A DNA stretch of 64,000 nt from Chrysoporthe austroafricana (Eukaryota > Ascomycota > Sordariomycetes > Diaporthales > Cryphonectriaceae): the NCBI GenBank assembly GCA_001051155.2, contig JYIP02000004.1:5140383-5204382 (forward strand). Direction: 5' to 3'. Positions 11,573-22,857 of this stretch are shown here, one piece after another. The notes under the pieces are model-generated. The model was not told where the DNA came from and made no database searches. It saw nothing but the letters and a program-made list of their open reading frames with translations. Each line of letters begins with the position of its first letter. Within the stretch, counting starts at the first letter, position 1. A program made the translations under genes and the position numbers.

Positions 11573-13409
11573 GTGACGTATAGATAGAGCGCGGCGCGCG
11601 TACAACATGCAGAGACAATCATCTCCCTCCTGGGCGTCTCGTCTCATCTCCCGGGCCCGACCGGCCACGCACGACGAGGCCGGAAAGGCCTCGATGCAGC
11701 GCAGTGGCTCAACTGCCCGAGGGTCTGCGGGCCAATCAGGCCCCGGTCAGCGCCGACGAACTGTCTCGAACAGCCCCGCGACCTGTGGGCTAGGGCTGAG
11801 CTGACCGAGACAAGACCCGAGGAGCCCAGCGCCAGCCAGCTGCGCCAGCCAGCCAGCGGTGGTCGATGGCGACAGGCATGCCGCTGGTGAGCAGCAGCCA
11901 GCGTGCCAGCCCGGTCGAGCCCAGCCCCGCCAAAGGCCTCTCTCTCTCTCTCTCTGTGAACAGGTGCCGGTGGGCAGCGCAGCGCAGCGCTGGCATGCCC
12001 TCCTGCTCTCCCTCCGCCGCCCCAGAGTAGGGCTGCTGGGGTGTGCGATGTACGCTCGAGGATTGAAACGAAACAAGCTGGGGGCCGCAGCTCGAGTCGG
12101 ACGTGGTACCCCGGGTGCCTGGGCACATCCAGGTGACCTGACTGCCATGTACTCCCCTCGCGCGCACGCAGCTGTCCCTCGACGTCCCTCGACGTCCCTC
12201 GACCTGCAACTCCGGCGGGCGTCCGTCCAGGACAGCGCCTCGGCCTTCCTGCCGGCAGCGCCCCGTATCCGTCTCCTCCTGCGCTCTCAACTGCGCAGGG
12301 GGAGGAGGTAGGTCGGGAGCCTCGCGTCACCCCTCCGGCCCATCGCGCTGAGCCCGCTTGGGCCGGCGGGCGGAGAGCCTCAGCTCCCCCCCCCTTCTAC
12401 CCAGGCTCTGGGCAAGGGCGCTTGCACCAGGCTGGCCACAGGTCATAGTAAGACATCGTGGTACCGACCCTGGCCCAGCCACCCACCCTGACTCCTCCCG
12501 AATCTGCGCTCGCCCAGGCTCAGGGTCAGGCCTAGAACGGGCGACAGGAGATACGACTGCTGCACCCTCTCGAGGGGTCGGCTGTCTGGGCACCTGCCGT
12601 TGCTCGCTCGCTCACTCAGTCACTCACTCAGTCACTCATTCACCACCACAGGTTAGCAGTAGCCAGCGTGCGCTAAGGCTAAGCGTGTCGCTAGGGGTGG
12701 GGTCCCATGCCCAGTACCGCTATGATGTAAGTAGTAGATACGAAGTACTCGAGCTCGAGCGGGCAGGTGGGGCCTGCCGGTGGCTGGGGGCCCTGCCCTT
12801 GCCTGCCCTGCCCGGAGGGGGGAGCAGCAAGCAGGAGGACCTGGGAACCTTTTTCCCTTCGAGTCCCCTCCGAGCTCCCTAGAAGTCACTCGCCCCGTCC
12901 GTGGTCACTCCGTGGTACCTCTCTCCTCACCCACCACCCCGTCGTCGTCCTCGTCAACGTCAACACACCCAGACTGCACACCACCTGACATCGTACCACA
13001 CACCCGCGCGCCCACGACCACGCACCTCTGGGCGGGCTACAAGGCTACGTACAGTACCCGCGACGAGACGACTCCCGCCGCCAGCCACCGAGGCCGCCCT
13101 TCACGATCCATCCACAACACCTCGCCCTGCCTCTCGAGACGTCGCGACTCGCCGCCTGTCACCCTCTCTCTACCCAGCAGGCCCCGGAACCAGAGGAGCC
13201 CAGCGTGTTGTCCCCCAGCGCGACCGCAGGAGATACATGATCGTAAGTACGCCGTCTCGACCCGTCCTGTTCCTGTCTCCCCCATCCCATCCCATCCCAT
13301 CCCATCCTGTACCATCCCATGCCATGAGCCATCCCCCAACTCCCGGTCCGTCGCCATTGCAGCCCATCGGCCCCCTCCACCCCCGTTACCTGCAGAGCCT
13401 CATCGCGAC

Positions 13410-13563
13410 ATGTACTCTCCGGGTACCCTCGAGGCGTCAGAACACGACCCCCCCGCCGGCGGGCTCGAAGCCTTCCACGGACACCTATCGCAGAGCAGAG
13501 AGGACGGCGGCAGCATCATCATCGACATCAACCAGCAGCAACGGCGGCGGCGGCAGCAGCAGC

Positions 13564-13596
<33 letters not shown>

Positions 13597-13601
13597 GGTA
13601 G
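13410..13601 (+). CDS. Candidate exon of an unrecognised Gln/Arg-rich protein
   Basis: ATG at 13410 opens MYSPGTLEASEHDPPAGGLE and continues through a mixed, coding-like stretch (SREDGGSIIIDINQQQ) into a CAG/CGG-repeat segment that encodes Gln and Arg and then stops. It follows a consensus acceptor (ttgcag at about 13360), and a GTAAGT donor occurs at 13244, so it could be a spliced first coding exon. A GC donor consensus (AAG|GCAAGC, about 13632) lies just downstream. It could instead be the 5' leader of the gene at 16.6 kb. Weak call. Confidence 0.25.
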
Positions 13602-13879
13602 CACCAGCAGCACCAGCACCAGCACCAGCACAAGGCAAGCAGTCAGCGTCGGCAGCGCGAGCAGAATTTTCACCCTCATCCCTCCTCCTGTCAGCCCCGG
13701 CGCAGATGCGGCCTCCTGCCCGGCACGACGACCCGTGCTGCCTCGGCGTCGCGTCCTGCCAGGCCAGACAACATGAAGCTCTGGGCTGCACAGGCGCGGG
13801 TGGCCTCCCTGGCGGCGCTGGGGGCAATCACCTGCTCCCTAGGACGACGGCTTCGACACGCGACAGGTCGCGACCCTGA

Positions 13880-13922
13880 CCAGCCAGCCAGCCAGCCAGC
13901 CAGCCACCAGCCAGCCAGCCAG
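13880..13922. repeat. CCAG tetranucleotide array
   Basis: About ten copies of CCAG/CAGC with one CCAC interruption. Confidence 0.9.
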
Positions 13923-14463
13923 CGTCCGAGTCTGCCCTTGCGCCGCGCCGCACCGCGCCAGCCCCGCCACCCTCTTCTCCCCCCCTTCCCCCAAGCGGGA
14001 GAAGCTTGGGAGTCCCGGCGAGACGTGTCAACACTCCGGTCGCGACCATGCCGACTCGAACCTGCAGAGCTTGCGCGCCGTCCCAAGGCCCGAGGGCCTC
14101 GCTTCTGCCTGGTCTGCGCGTCGATAGGCCGTTTTCCCTGCGGCACCGACGCCTCGCCTCGCCTCGCCTCACCGGACTGGACTGCCAGGCCCAAACCAGA
14201 CTTTCGCGTCGCCACTTTTTCTGGTTCTCTATTTTTTTTTTTCTGCCAGCCTCCACTCCGCTGAACCCTGTCCCGACCGCCGCCACCCCACAGAGCACCC
14301 GCGCTCCCAACCCGTCGCCTCCCGCCGGCGACCCTGGCCCTGGCCTCTGAAAGGTCGGAGCTCCCTGGCAGCACCTGCAACAGCCATCGGGTCCAGTCCG
14401 CTTGCGGAACCACCTGCAGCCCGCGTCCAGCTCAATCAGGCCCTCCGCCGCTCGCTCCCGAGA

Positions 14464-14539
<76 letters not shown>

Positions 14540-14540
14540 C
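14464..14540. repeat. Tandem repeat, 6-bp unit CCTGAG, about 12 copies
   Basis: Perfect hexanucleotide array. It reads Leu-Ser on the plus strand and Gly-Ser/Arg-Leu on the minus strand, so it keeps frames open. Confidence 0.95.
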
Positions 14541-14729
14541 TATCACAGCAGCAAAGCGACGCGCTCGGCCTGTCGAGCGAGGCTGGCTGGCGCAGGCAGG
14601 CCGCGGCGGGGACTGCCAGCCTGCCAGCCGCAGCTCTCGCAGCCCGCACAGCCCCATCGCCAGCAGCTCCTGGCGCCCGAACCGGGACGGCCAGTGTCGA
14701 TGCCAATGTCCCGCCTGGACGCTACGGCC

Positions 14730-14732
<3 letters not shown>

Positions 14733-14768
<36 letters not shown>
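14733..14768. repeat. (TC)n microsatellite
   Basis: About 18 TC dinucleotides. A CACACACACG-ACGC tract lies nearby (about 14870-14894). Confidence 0.95.
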
Positions 14769-14770
<2 letters not shown>

Positions 14771-15005
14771 TCTCTCTATCGCGCTGCCGTCATGCCACCC
14801 ACCACACGCAGGCATCTCCTGCCCGTCGCCTGGACAAGGAATCCTCCTCCCAACCCCCTCGTCAATTGCACACACACACACGCACGCACGCACGCATGTC
14901 TGCCCTGCCACCTGCTACGAAGGGGGAACACGAAGAGAAAGCAGGCTGCAGGACGCACGGGTTTTCTGAGATCAAGCTAACGCGACGTCATCCTCCTCCC
15001 AGACC

Positions 15006-15118
15006 ATGCAGCAATGGACCATGACCCCGTTGGGGGCTACGAATGAGTACATGCAGCAGTACCAGCAGGCTCAGCCCAACTCGACCCACCACCCTCACCC
15101 CAACCCAAACGACTACCC
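15006..15118 (+). CDS. Candidate coding exon, Gln-rich (MQQWTMTPLGATNEYMQQYQ...)
   Basis: A consensus acceptor (tcctcccag) lies 3 nt before the ATG and a GTGAGT donor at 15119 ends the open stretch in phase 2, so this 113-nt segment looks like a real exon. The peptide (MTPLGATNEYMQQYQQAQPN, then His/Pro/Asn-rich) resembles the low-complexity style of the Myb-like protein that starts at 16634. It may be an upstream exon of that gene (needing an unusually long intron or missing exons), part of a separate gene, or an upstream ORF. The downstream partner exon was not found. Confidence 0.35.
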
Positions 15119-16633
15119 GTGAGTAGCTACCCGCTTTCCTTGTACCCCTCTCGTATCGACCGGCCCTCCAGTCCCGCCGCCCGCAGCCCTTGCTCCCGGG
15201 GGCCCTCGTCGCCCGTCTCTCGCTACCTGGCGCCATGCCGCCAAGCCGTACGTCGTCACAAACATCCTCTCCCCCCTCCCCCCTCGCGCTGCGAGACGCC
15301 GGCCTGGGCAGGCTGGACGATGCCATGCCGTGTCCAGCGTGCTGGGCAGCGACTCGAGCCGCGCCGTGGTCTGGTGTCGTCCAGGTGGGCGCTCTGCTCG
15401 CCTCGCTTCACTGCCCTTACGGGTCGCAAGCGCCATCCTCCCCTTCTTCTAGTGCTATTCCAGAACCTGGAGAGGCCAGAGGGTACCCGCCGTGGTCTCC
15501 GGTACCTCGCCTGCACCCTACCAAGGCCTTGCGCTCGCCAATCTACCACAGCGCCGGCGCTACCACTCCTGTACCACCGCTTACCGCCTACCGACCTTTG
15601 CCTAGTGGGCCTGGGGGGGGGGGGCGGCCGAGCAAGGTTGGTCTTGTCTCCCTCCCGTCCACGGTCCCACGATCGCTCCCGTCTTATATGTATCCCTTGT
15701 ACCCCGTCACATATCTGCTTGTCCCCCCGGCCTGGCTCCTCTCCTCCTCGCTCTCCCCGTCCTGTCCTGCTCCCCCCTCCCTCTGCACCCTCCACTCCGC
15801 ATGCTCCGACGAACATGGGCAAGACTTCAGATCACGGGCCACGCTGGACTTCATTGATCGCCAGCAAATAAGCCCCCTGAAGCCGAGACGAGGAGACGCT
15901 GTCGCCTCTCTGGCCGTCCCCAGCCGTCTTCGCCAGGGCGCCGCCGAGTCAGAGCCACACGCACGCCGGCGGGCCTCAGCGCTCTCGCAGAGCAGACCTC
16001 GCGCGGCCTCTCGTCGTGGCGCCGAGGTGCCGTCTCGTCTGGACAAGAAAGGCGCTGCCTCTCGCCGTCGGCGGGCGCGGCGCGACTCCCTCCTCGCGAC
16101 TGAGCACCACCGCGCTCTGTCTGGCCCTGCGCCGGCCCAGGCCCGGGCGCGCTTGACCCCTTCTTCACCACCTGTCGCTGTGTTCCTCGCCCGCTGAAGC
16201 CCACTGGGCGTTGACGCTGCACAGTCAGCGGGGGGCCCTTGTTTATTACCCGGTCTACCTGACCTGTCCCCGCCCCGCTACCTCGTTACATCTGTTCCGC
16301 TACCTCTCTACATCCTCTCTACCTCCTGCCTCCCTCTGCCTGTCCATCTCCACCCGCACTCCACCGCTGCCAGATACTTTCAGACGGGGCCCTTGGGGCA
16401 CCTATTCAGTTCGCGTCATCCACGCCTCGCGTCCTTCTGTTCCCCACTACCACGAACACGCCCGTCACCACTGCCCGCAGCTGCGGCCCTGCTGTGTCGG
16501 CGTCGCTCTCCCCCTTTGTTGTTGTCGTCGTTGTCGCCCTCGAGCGCACTCGACACAGCGCCCTAACCCTCCTCCCCCGGCGCCGGCCCCCCTCGCCCGT
16601 CTTCGCATAGGTCCTCCCCCTCCCGTCTTCTCG
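15119..16633. other. Pyrimidine-rich leader/promoter region of the Myb-like gene
   Basis: Strong C/T bias on the plus strand (for example 15270-15300, 15720-15790, 16260-16350), typical of promoters and 5' leaders of filamentous ascomycetes. The long Pro/Ser/Arg frames have no recognisable domain. Confidence 0.5.
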
Positions 16634-18102
16634 ATGAAGAAACAACGGGGAGACCTCGTGCAGCAGCCGTCATGGGCCCCTCAGCCTCAGCCCGCGATGC
16701 CGATGCAGCCCCAAAACCAGTCGCCATTTGCTGCTAACACGAACTGGTACAGCCACCAGCAGTATGCCCACTCTCAGGCCCAGTCCGACATGAACCGCCG
16801 CAACGACCCCATTGACTACCGCCAGTACGCACAGCAGGCACCGGCGCAGCAGCATCACCAGCAGCACCCGAGCGCGATCCAACCTCCCATGCCCGTTGCG
16901 CAGCACGCCGCCCAGCAGCAACACCAACACGCGCAGCACCAACACCCTCAACACCCGCAGCACGCGCAGCAGCACGCGCAGCACGCGCAGCACGTCCAGC
17001 AGCACCAGCAGCACGTCCCCCAGCAGTCCCAGCAGCAGCCGCAGTCGGTCCCGCAGCAGCAGCACGTGCAGCAACACCAGTCACAGCCCACTGCTGTCCA
17101 GCCTCAGCAGATCCAACACCAGCCACAGCAGCAGCCTACCCCCCAGCCCGCTCCGGCCCCGGCCCCCGTTGCCGGCCAGGCGCCTGCATCGAAGCGCAAG
17201 CGAGGCGGCGCTGCCGCCGCTGCCGCCGCCGCTGCCGCCGCCGCCGCCGCGGCGCCTCCCCCTCCGGTCGCCACCGCACCGCCCCAGCCTGCTCAGATCC
17301 CAGCTCAACAAGCTCCTTCCGCCCCGACCCCGATCCCCGTCCCTACTCCCCCCGCCCCTGTGGCTGCGCCGCCGCAGCCTGCTCCTCAGATCGACAGCCA
17401 GGTCACACCACAAGGGCCCCCTGCGAAGAAGAGCCGCACCAATTGGGGGACCTGCGGGCGCCTTCTCGACGCGGACTTCGTCTACGCGCTACGGCCGGTG
17501 AGCTGGGCTGAGATCGCAAAGGTATGGACGGCCATCTCGAGTCCCCTACGTCTCTCTGCCCTCCTCAACCCCCCCCCCAAAACACCTCGACCGCGGTTCT
17601 ATTGTGGGTAAGCCTCGACTGGTATAGCACTGTCTGTAAGGGATGTTCTTGCCTCCCATCACAGTTCTTCGTAACCATGTTCCTGTACGTGATGCCGGAG
17701 TTCGCAGAGGATGAGGTACGGACCCCTCCACAGGATCATTGGATGCTATCCGGAACGCCTTGTCAGTCCCGTACGTGCGCTCACCCTATGCCTACAGAGT
17801 CAAGCCTTGATGAACGCCATCAAGGAGTACGAGAACAACAAGTGGAAGGTTATCGGCCAAAAGGTTGGAAAGCCAGCAAAGGTATGTTTACGGCGATCCC
17901 ACCTGCGGCCAGAACGCAAGAAGCTGACCAGCCGCCACAGGCATGCGAGCAATACGCCAAGGAGCACTTTCCAGGTACGAATGGCAAGCAGGCCGTGTGT
18001 CTCGAGGCGCACTGTGGCTCATCCCAGCGGTGACGGCACGAGCGAGGTTGAGCTGACGTGACGCATACAGACCTCTTCACCGGCCAGGCTAAGCGTAACT
18101 AG
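16634..18102 (+). CDS. Gln-rich Myb-like (tandem SANT) nuclear protein
   Basis: Five exons: 16634-17521, 17665-17715, 17798-17881, 17941-17974, 18071-18102; 362 aa. Residues 1-250 are disordered, with Gln/His runs, a KRKRGG basic motif before a poly-Ala run (about 190-210) and Pro-rich linkers; a second basic motif is PAKKSR. The C-terminus has a Myb-type unit: EFAEDESQALMNAIKEYE, NNKWKVIGQKVGKPAKA, CEQYAKEHFPDLFTGQAKRN, with the W/hydrophobic spacing of SANT domains. Before it, a partial first unit ends in SWAEIAK, a typical third-helix start, but the expected Trp-rich first helix is replaced by a poor sequence (WGTCGRLLDADFVYALRPV). An alternative donor GTGAGC exists at 17498. Expected role: DNA- or chromatin-binding regulator. 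The last 32-nt exon and all small introns join in frame, which supports the model. Confidence 0.8.
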
Positions 18103-19198
18103 GCGAGCTCAGAGCCAGCTCGAGGACAAGGGCTGGATCGGCCAGGGAATTCGAAAGCGGTGCCCCGAAAGCCTGGGACGCGACAATGCCACTGGGCCTC
18201 CGGGACCCCCCATGGTTACGTTACGTACAACAACACTTTATTGTCTGACGGCCTCGGCCTCTCTTTTTGCGTTTCTCTCCCTGGCCCGGGTGTCGGGCCA
18301 GGGCTGCCGTCGATCGACTCCCCTTCTCGCGTCAGGTGGAGGAAGACGACGTACTGGACGGCTTCTTTGCCACCCGCGCGGCGGTGGGGCATAATGACCG
18401 AGGGAGACAGACGACTCCCCTTTTTCTTGTTCGTTCTGCGTGCGCCTGGGATAATTTCCTGTCTGCCATGAATATGATACCACGGAAACAACGAAGGCGG
18501 AGCAACGCCGTGACACGGCTGCTGTGTTTGTCGGCTGGAGTGGGCCTGCAATGCAGAGCAGCCTGCCCATACGGGCGTGTATGTGCTACTGTGGCCTCGG
18601 GGCGGAATAGAGAGGTGGAGGGAGGGTAATGGTGAGGGCAGTGAGCAGCGGATAAGCAGGGCAGCATGTGTTTGGGGAGGGAAGAGGGGGGGGCAATGAA
18701 TCGGAATCGGTAGTCCATATTTCGGAATTTCGGAAGGGAGAGGGGAGGGGGGCCCGAAGAGCTGGGGAGACTGACATAAGCATAAGCTTCTTTTTTGGAA
18801 GGCGGTGGAGAGGTGTCTGTCTGTCTGTCTGTCTGTCAGGAGGGTTTAGGGAGGAGGCCCATCTGCTAGTTAGTGAGGACGTCTATACCCCTCAGAAAAT
18901 CAACGTACTGGTTCACGTCCATGAGGTGCCTGGACCTACGGTGTGCCGCTCCAGGGCGTGTCGGCGGCGCGCTGGGGCCCGTGTCCGCCGGCGGCCGTCG
19001 GCCGGGCGAGCTATTTGCGAGAAGCTTAGCTTCTTGTTGTTGGTCCTGGCTGGCAGATCTGGGGTTCGGAGGGCGGGCCCCCACGGGTTGATCCTTGCAG
19101 GCCGGGCGAGGGTGTGGATGCGCCGGGTGCTGTGGTGAAGGGTGCCACGCATCAGCATCAGCAGCCAGAGATCGATCGTTGGCACGTTGGTAGCACCA

Positions 19199-19289
19199 CA
19201 GCACACAAGCACACAGCACACAGCACACAGCACACAGCACACAGCACACAGCACACAGCACACAGCACACAGCACACAGCACACAGCAA
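19199..19289. repeat. Minisatellite, 7-bp unit AGCACAC, about 12 copies
   Basis: Near-perfect array. The unit differs by one base from the AGCACAG array at 1491-1592. Confidence 0.95.
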
Positions 19290-19659
19290 GCAGGCCAGCC
19301 TCGCGGCGCACCAGCAGCAGCACTAAGGCACGTCACGTCGACCCTCTGGGCCCGACCCAGCCTTGGCTGACCTGCTATGGTACAGACCGACCCGGTACCG
19401 GTACGGACGCGTACAGCAGCAAGGAGAGGTGGTATGTATGTACCATGGTAGTAACTATGGTACCGGTATGTGCTGCGCCCTGCCGGAGGAGGACGGACGT
19501 CGAGCCTCAGACCAGGAGGGAACACCGACGCCGCCCATGTACGGAAGTACGGACGTACCATACTATGTAGTGCTTAGTACGGTAGATTACGAGGGACGAG
19601 GGTGGGTCTTCTGCGGGGAGGGGGAGGCCCAAGGCGGACGGGGAGCAGGGCGTGCTGGG

Positions 19660-19740
19660 GGAAAAAAAAAAAAAAAAAAGNGGAGGCCCGGGGGGGGGGG
19701 GGGGGGGGGGGGGTGGGGGGAAAAAAAAAAAAAAAAAAGG
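19660..19740. other. Assembly gap or low-quality join
   Basis: A-run, single N at 19681, then a long G-run and a second A-run. The pattern suggests a sequencing or joining artefact. Confidence 0.8.
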
Positions 19741-20457
19741 TCTGGTGCTGCTGCTGGCAGCGGTACGCAGTTGGGATGGTGTGTTGCCGGGGGGGGCTAG
19801 GGCCTAGGGGGGCCCCTAGGCCCCCTCTGGTTGATCTTCTGAATAGAGTTAGGGCGCCGTCTACCTGGCGCGGCGGGTGTTCGTATTGGGGCCACCACCG
19901 GCTCACCCGCACACCACCAGGCTGGCACGGCTAGCACGGCTGGCACGGCTGGCACGGCTGGCAGCCGCTGGGTACTATCGTAGCATATGTAGAGCCTGGG
20001 GGCCCTGGCAGGCCAGACGTACTATAGTACCATGGTCGCCGGTGCACGGGGCCGCTGACATTGGCACTGGGCCCGTTGGCGCTGGGGGGCGTTGGCACTG
20101 GTTGGTAGGTCATCTTCCTTCGCCCCGCGAGGGATCCAGTCGTGCCAGTTTCATTGGCGGTGGCCCCTGAGCGGCGAGGGCCAGGGTGGGCTTCTGGATC
20201 CATCCGCCGACCTCCACACACACACACACGTTCCTGTCTCCTCTGCCTCGCCGCCTCTCGATGTCCTCCTCGCCCTCGCCCTCGCCTGTCCCTCGTTTAT
20301 GGTATTTGTTTGAGTGTGTGAGCGAGCGAGCAGTCGAGCTTTGAGACCCCGCGGCCCCGACAAACGTACACGTATCCAACCGAGAGGGAGATAATAGGGA
20401 GAGATAGATAGATATATTATCCTTATCTGTATCTACGGCACGCACACCTCGCTATAT

Positions 20458-20460
<3 letters not shown>

Positions 20461-20490
<30 letters not shown>

Positions 20491-20533
20491 CCTTTTTNAT
20501 TTCGTTTTTGTGGGTGATGGGAATGAACACCTG

Positions 20534-20570
<37 letters not shown>
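20461..20570. other. Assembly gap or low-quality join
   Basis: About 30 T, single N at 20498, short unique sequence, then more than 30 T. Not interpretable as a gene. Confidence 0.75.
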
Positions 20571-20571
<1 letters not shown>

Positions 20572-21175
20572 CACCCTTCGTCCTTCTTAATTTTTTAATT
20601 GTCTTATTACTATTATTTACTTCACACCTCTGCATGTGCCGGGGAAGCAAACCCCATAGGGTAGCTAGATCGCCTCGTGCTCCCTTGGACCCGACACCGC
20701 CGACTCACGCCGTGTCCAACACATATCACATCCCTCCTCCTCCTCCTCCTCTTCCTTCCCCATCCCCTTTTCCATCCCCTCGCTCTCCCTCTCTCTCTCG
20801 CTCCCCCCTCGACACACCACTCTCGTTCGCGTCACCCTTCTGACGGCGCACCCCTGCCCGGAACCTGCGGCCGTTCGTCTCGTTCCTTCCAACGACAGCC
20901 GTCCCCAGCCAGCAACCCTCGTTCCAGCTGGTGGAGTCCTCGCCGAGCACGCTGAAATCAGCCGACCTGCCTCGCGACGAACTGCACCGCCGAGCACGAC
21001 CGCGAGTTCCCTCCCCTCCCTCTCTCTCTCGACCGGCCGACCGACCGACCGACCAACAGTCGCTTAATTTCCATCTTTTTGATTTCCTCGAAGGACTATA
21101 CGCGACCACCCTCACGTCGCCGTCGTCCCGCCACCACCGCCGTCGAGACCCGCGCCGAGGAGATCATCAATCAAT

Positions 21176-21455
21176 ATGGTGCGGTCAGCCCTCCCCGTCG
21201 GCTTGGGCGCCGCCCTCCTCATGGGCGCCTCCTCCGTCCTCGCCGCCCAGGCCACCTGCTCCCTCGACAGCAAGTGCCCCGAGGACGCGCCCTGCTGCTC
21301 GCGTGAGTTCACCCGTTCCCCCCCACAACCCCCCTGGCCCCGGGAGCCCGGCGCCGCCTCCGCTGGCTGCTCCTCGCCGCCCGTCACACGTCACACGCTG
21401 CACGCCGCACGCCACACGCCAGCCTCGGCTGGCCGTGTCCCGCTGCTGCATATGT

Positions 21456-21486
<31 letters not shown>

Positions 21487-22857
21487 TACAGACATACATA
21501 CATACATACATACACACACATACATACGTACATGGCCATCAGGACCAGGGCTGACGTCGGCCGCCTGCAGAATACGGCGAATGCGGTGTGGGCGCATACT
21601 GCCTCGGCGGTTGTGACCCTCGCATGTCCTACTCCCTCGACAGCTGCGCCCCCGAGCCCCAGTGCGTCTCCAAGTCCATGACGCTGGACTCCACCGACTC
21701 CATCGTGAGCGAGGACAAGTATCTCGGCAACTCGTCCGAGTACGACTGGGTCTACTCGGACGGCAGCCAGGTCCTCACCTACGACGACAACATCCTGCTG
21801 ACCATGCCCGCCAACTCCTCCGGCACCGTCCTGGCCTCCACCGTCTACATGTGGTACGGCAACGTCAAGGCCACCATGAAGACCTCGCGTGGTGCCGGCG
21901 TCGTCTCCGCCTTCATCCTGCTGTCCGACGTTAAGGACGAGATCGACTTCGAGTTCATCGGCGTCGACCTCGCCACCGCCCAGACGAACTACTACTTCCA
22001 GGCCCTCCCCGTCTGTGAGTCTACCATCACCTCCCCCCTCTCTCTGCCCGTCGGGATGCCTGCTGACCACCCCCCGCCCGGAAGATACCAACTCCAAGAA
22101 CATCACCGACCTCTCCGACACGTACTCCAACTTCCACACGTACGAGATCGACTGGACCCCCGACACCATCACCTGGCTGGTCGACGGCGTCGCCGGCCGC
22201 ACCCTCAAGAGGACGGACACCTGGAACGACACCACCCAGAACTGGGACTACCCGCAGACCCCCTCCCGCGTCCAGCTCTCCATCTGGCCCGGCGGCGCCT
22301 CCGACAACTCCATCTACACCATCGAGTGGGCCGGCGGTGCCATCAACTGGGACTCGGCCGACATCCAGCAGTACGGCTACGACTTCGTCACCGTCCAGTC
22401 CGTCGAGATCTCGTGCTACAACGCCACCTCCGCCCCCGGCACCAACGACGCCGTGTCCTACACCTACGACAACATCGTCGGCACGAACAACACCGTCGTT
22501 AACGGCGACAACAGCACGGTCCTGGCCAGCTTTGAGGCTACCGGCACCGACATGGAGGCCGGGGCCAGCTCCTCCTCGGCGTCTGCCGGCACCTCCAGCG
22601 CCTCCTCCGCCGCCACCGTCCCCGGCGAGAGCTCCAGCGGCATCGGCAACTCGGGCTCCCAGGGCAGCAGCAGCGACAGCAGCTCCGGCAGCTCCACCTC
22701 GTCCGGCTCCGACTGCGCCTCCAGCTCCACCTCCGACTTCTCCCAGAGCTGCACCACCGCCTCGAGCAAGAGCGGCGCCGTGGGCACCCAGGACAGGCTC
22801 ACCGGGGCCAGCGCCTTTGCTGCCATCGTGGCCTTTGTCTTCCTGGCCTGGCTGTAA
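21176..22857 (+). CDS. Crh-type GH16 chitin-glucan transglycosylase with CBM18, GPI-anchor type
   Basis: Exons 21176-21302, 21571-22014, 22085-22857; 447 aa. Signal peptide at residues 1-23 (hydrophobic, ends VLAAQA). The first junction completes a cysteine-rich chitin-binding module (CSLDSKCPEDAPCCSQYGEC then GVGAYCLGGCDP). The GH16 core follows, with catalytic motif DEIDFEF: Glu166 predicted nucleophile, Asp168, Glu170 acid/base. Later conserved blocks are HTYEIDWTPDTITW and SIWPGG. A Ser-rich stalk and a hydrophobic C-terminal tail (AFAAIVAFVFLAWL) indicate GPI attachment. Such enzymes (yeast Crh1/Utr2) transfer chitin chains onto beta-glucan in the cell wall. The CBM18 makes it more like Utr2/Crh2. 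Intron 1 (268 bp) carries (CAGA)n and (CATA)n repeats. Confidence 0.95.

Larger units (their letters stand above)
10721..13409. other. Intergenic, repeat-rich, no gene supported
   Basis: Contains many short direct repeats: GTACT array, CAGC/CTGC arrays, CT tract (about 11937-11956), triple CGTCCCTCGA (about 12179-12200), CACTCAGT copies (about 12612-12640) and CCCAT copies (about 13280-13306). Frames here are Ala/Arg/Pro-rich shadows of GC-rich DNA. Confidence 0.55.
18103..21175. other. Intergenic, repeats and two assembly gaps, no gene supported
   Basis: Contains (TGTC)n near 18812-18837, a 7-bp minisatellite, GTACGG/TACCATGG-rich palindromic sequence (about 19370-19570), (GGCACGGCTA)n-like copies at about 19920-19965, two N-bearing homopolymer tracts, and a CT-rich leader (about 20740-21170) before the GH16 gene. 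Confidence 0.6.

Noticed and set aside
15190..16197. 335-codon Pro/Ser-rich frame
   Set aside because: C/T-rich leader sequence with no domain; several overlapping frames are equally open.
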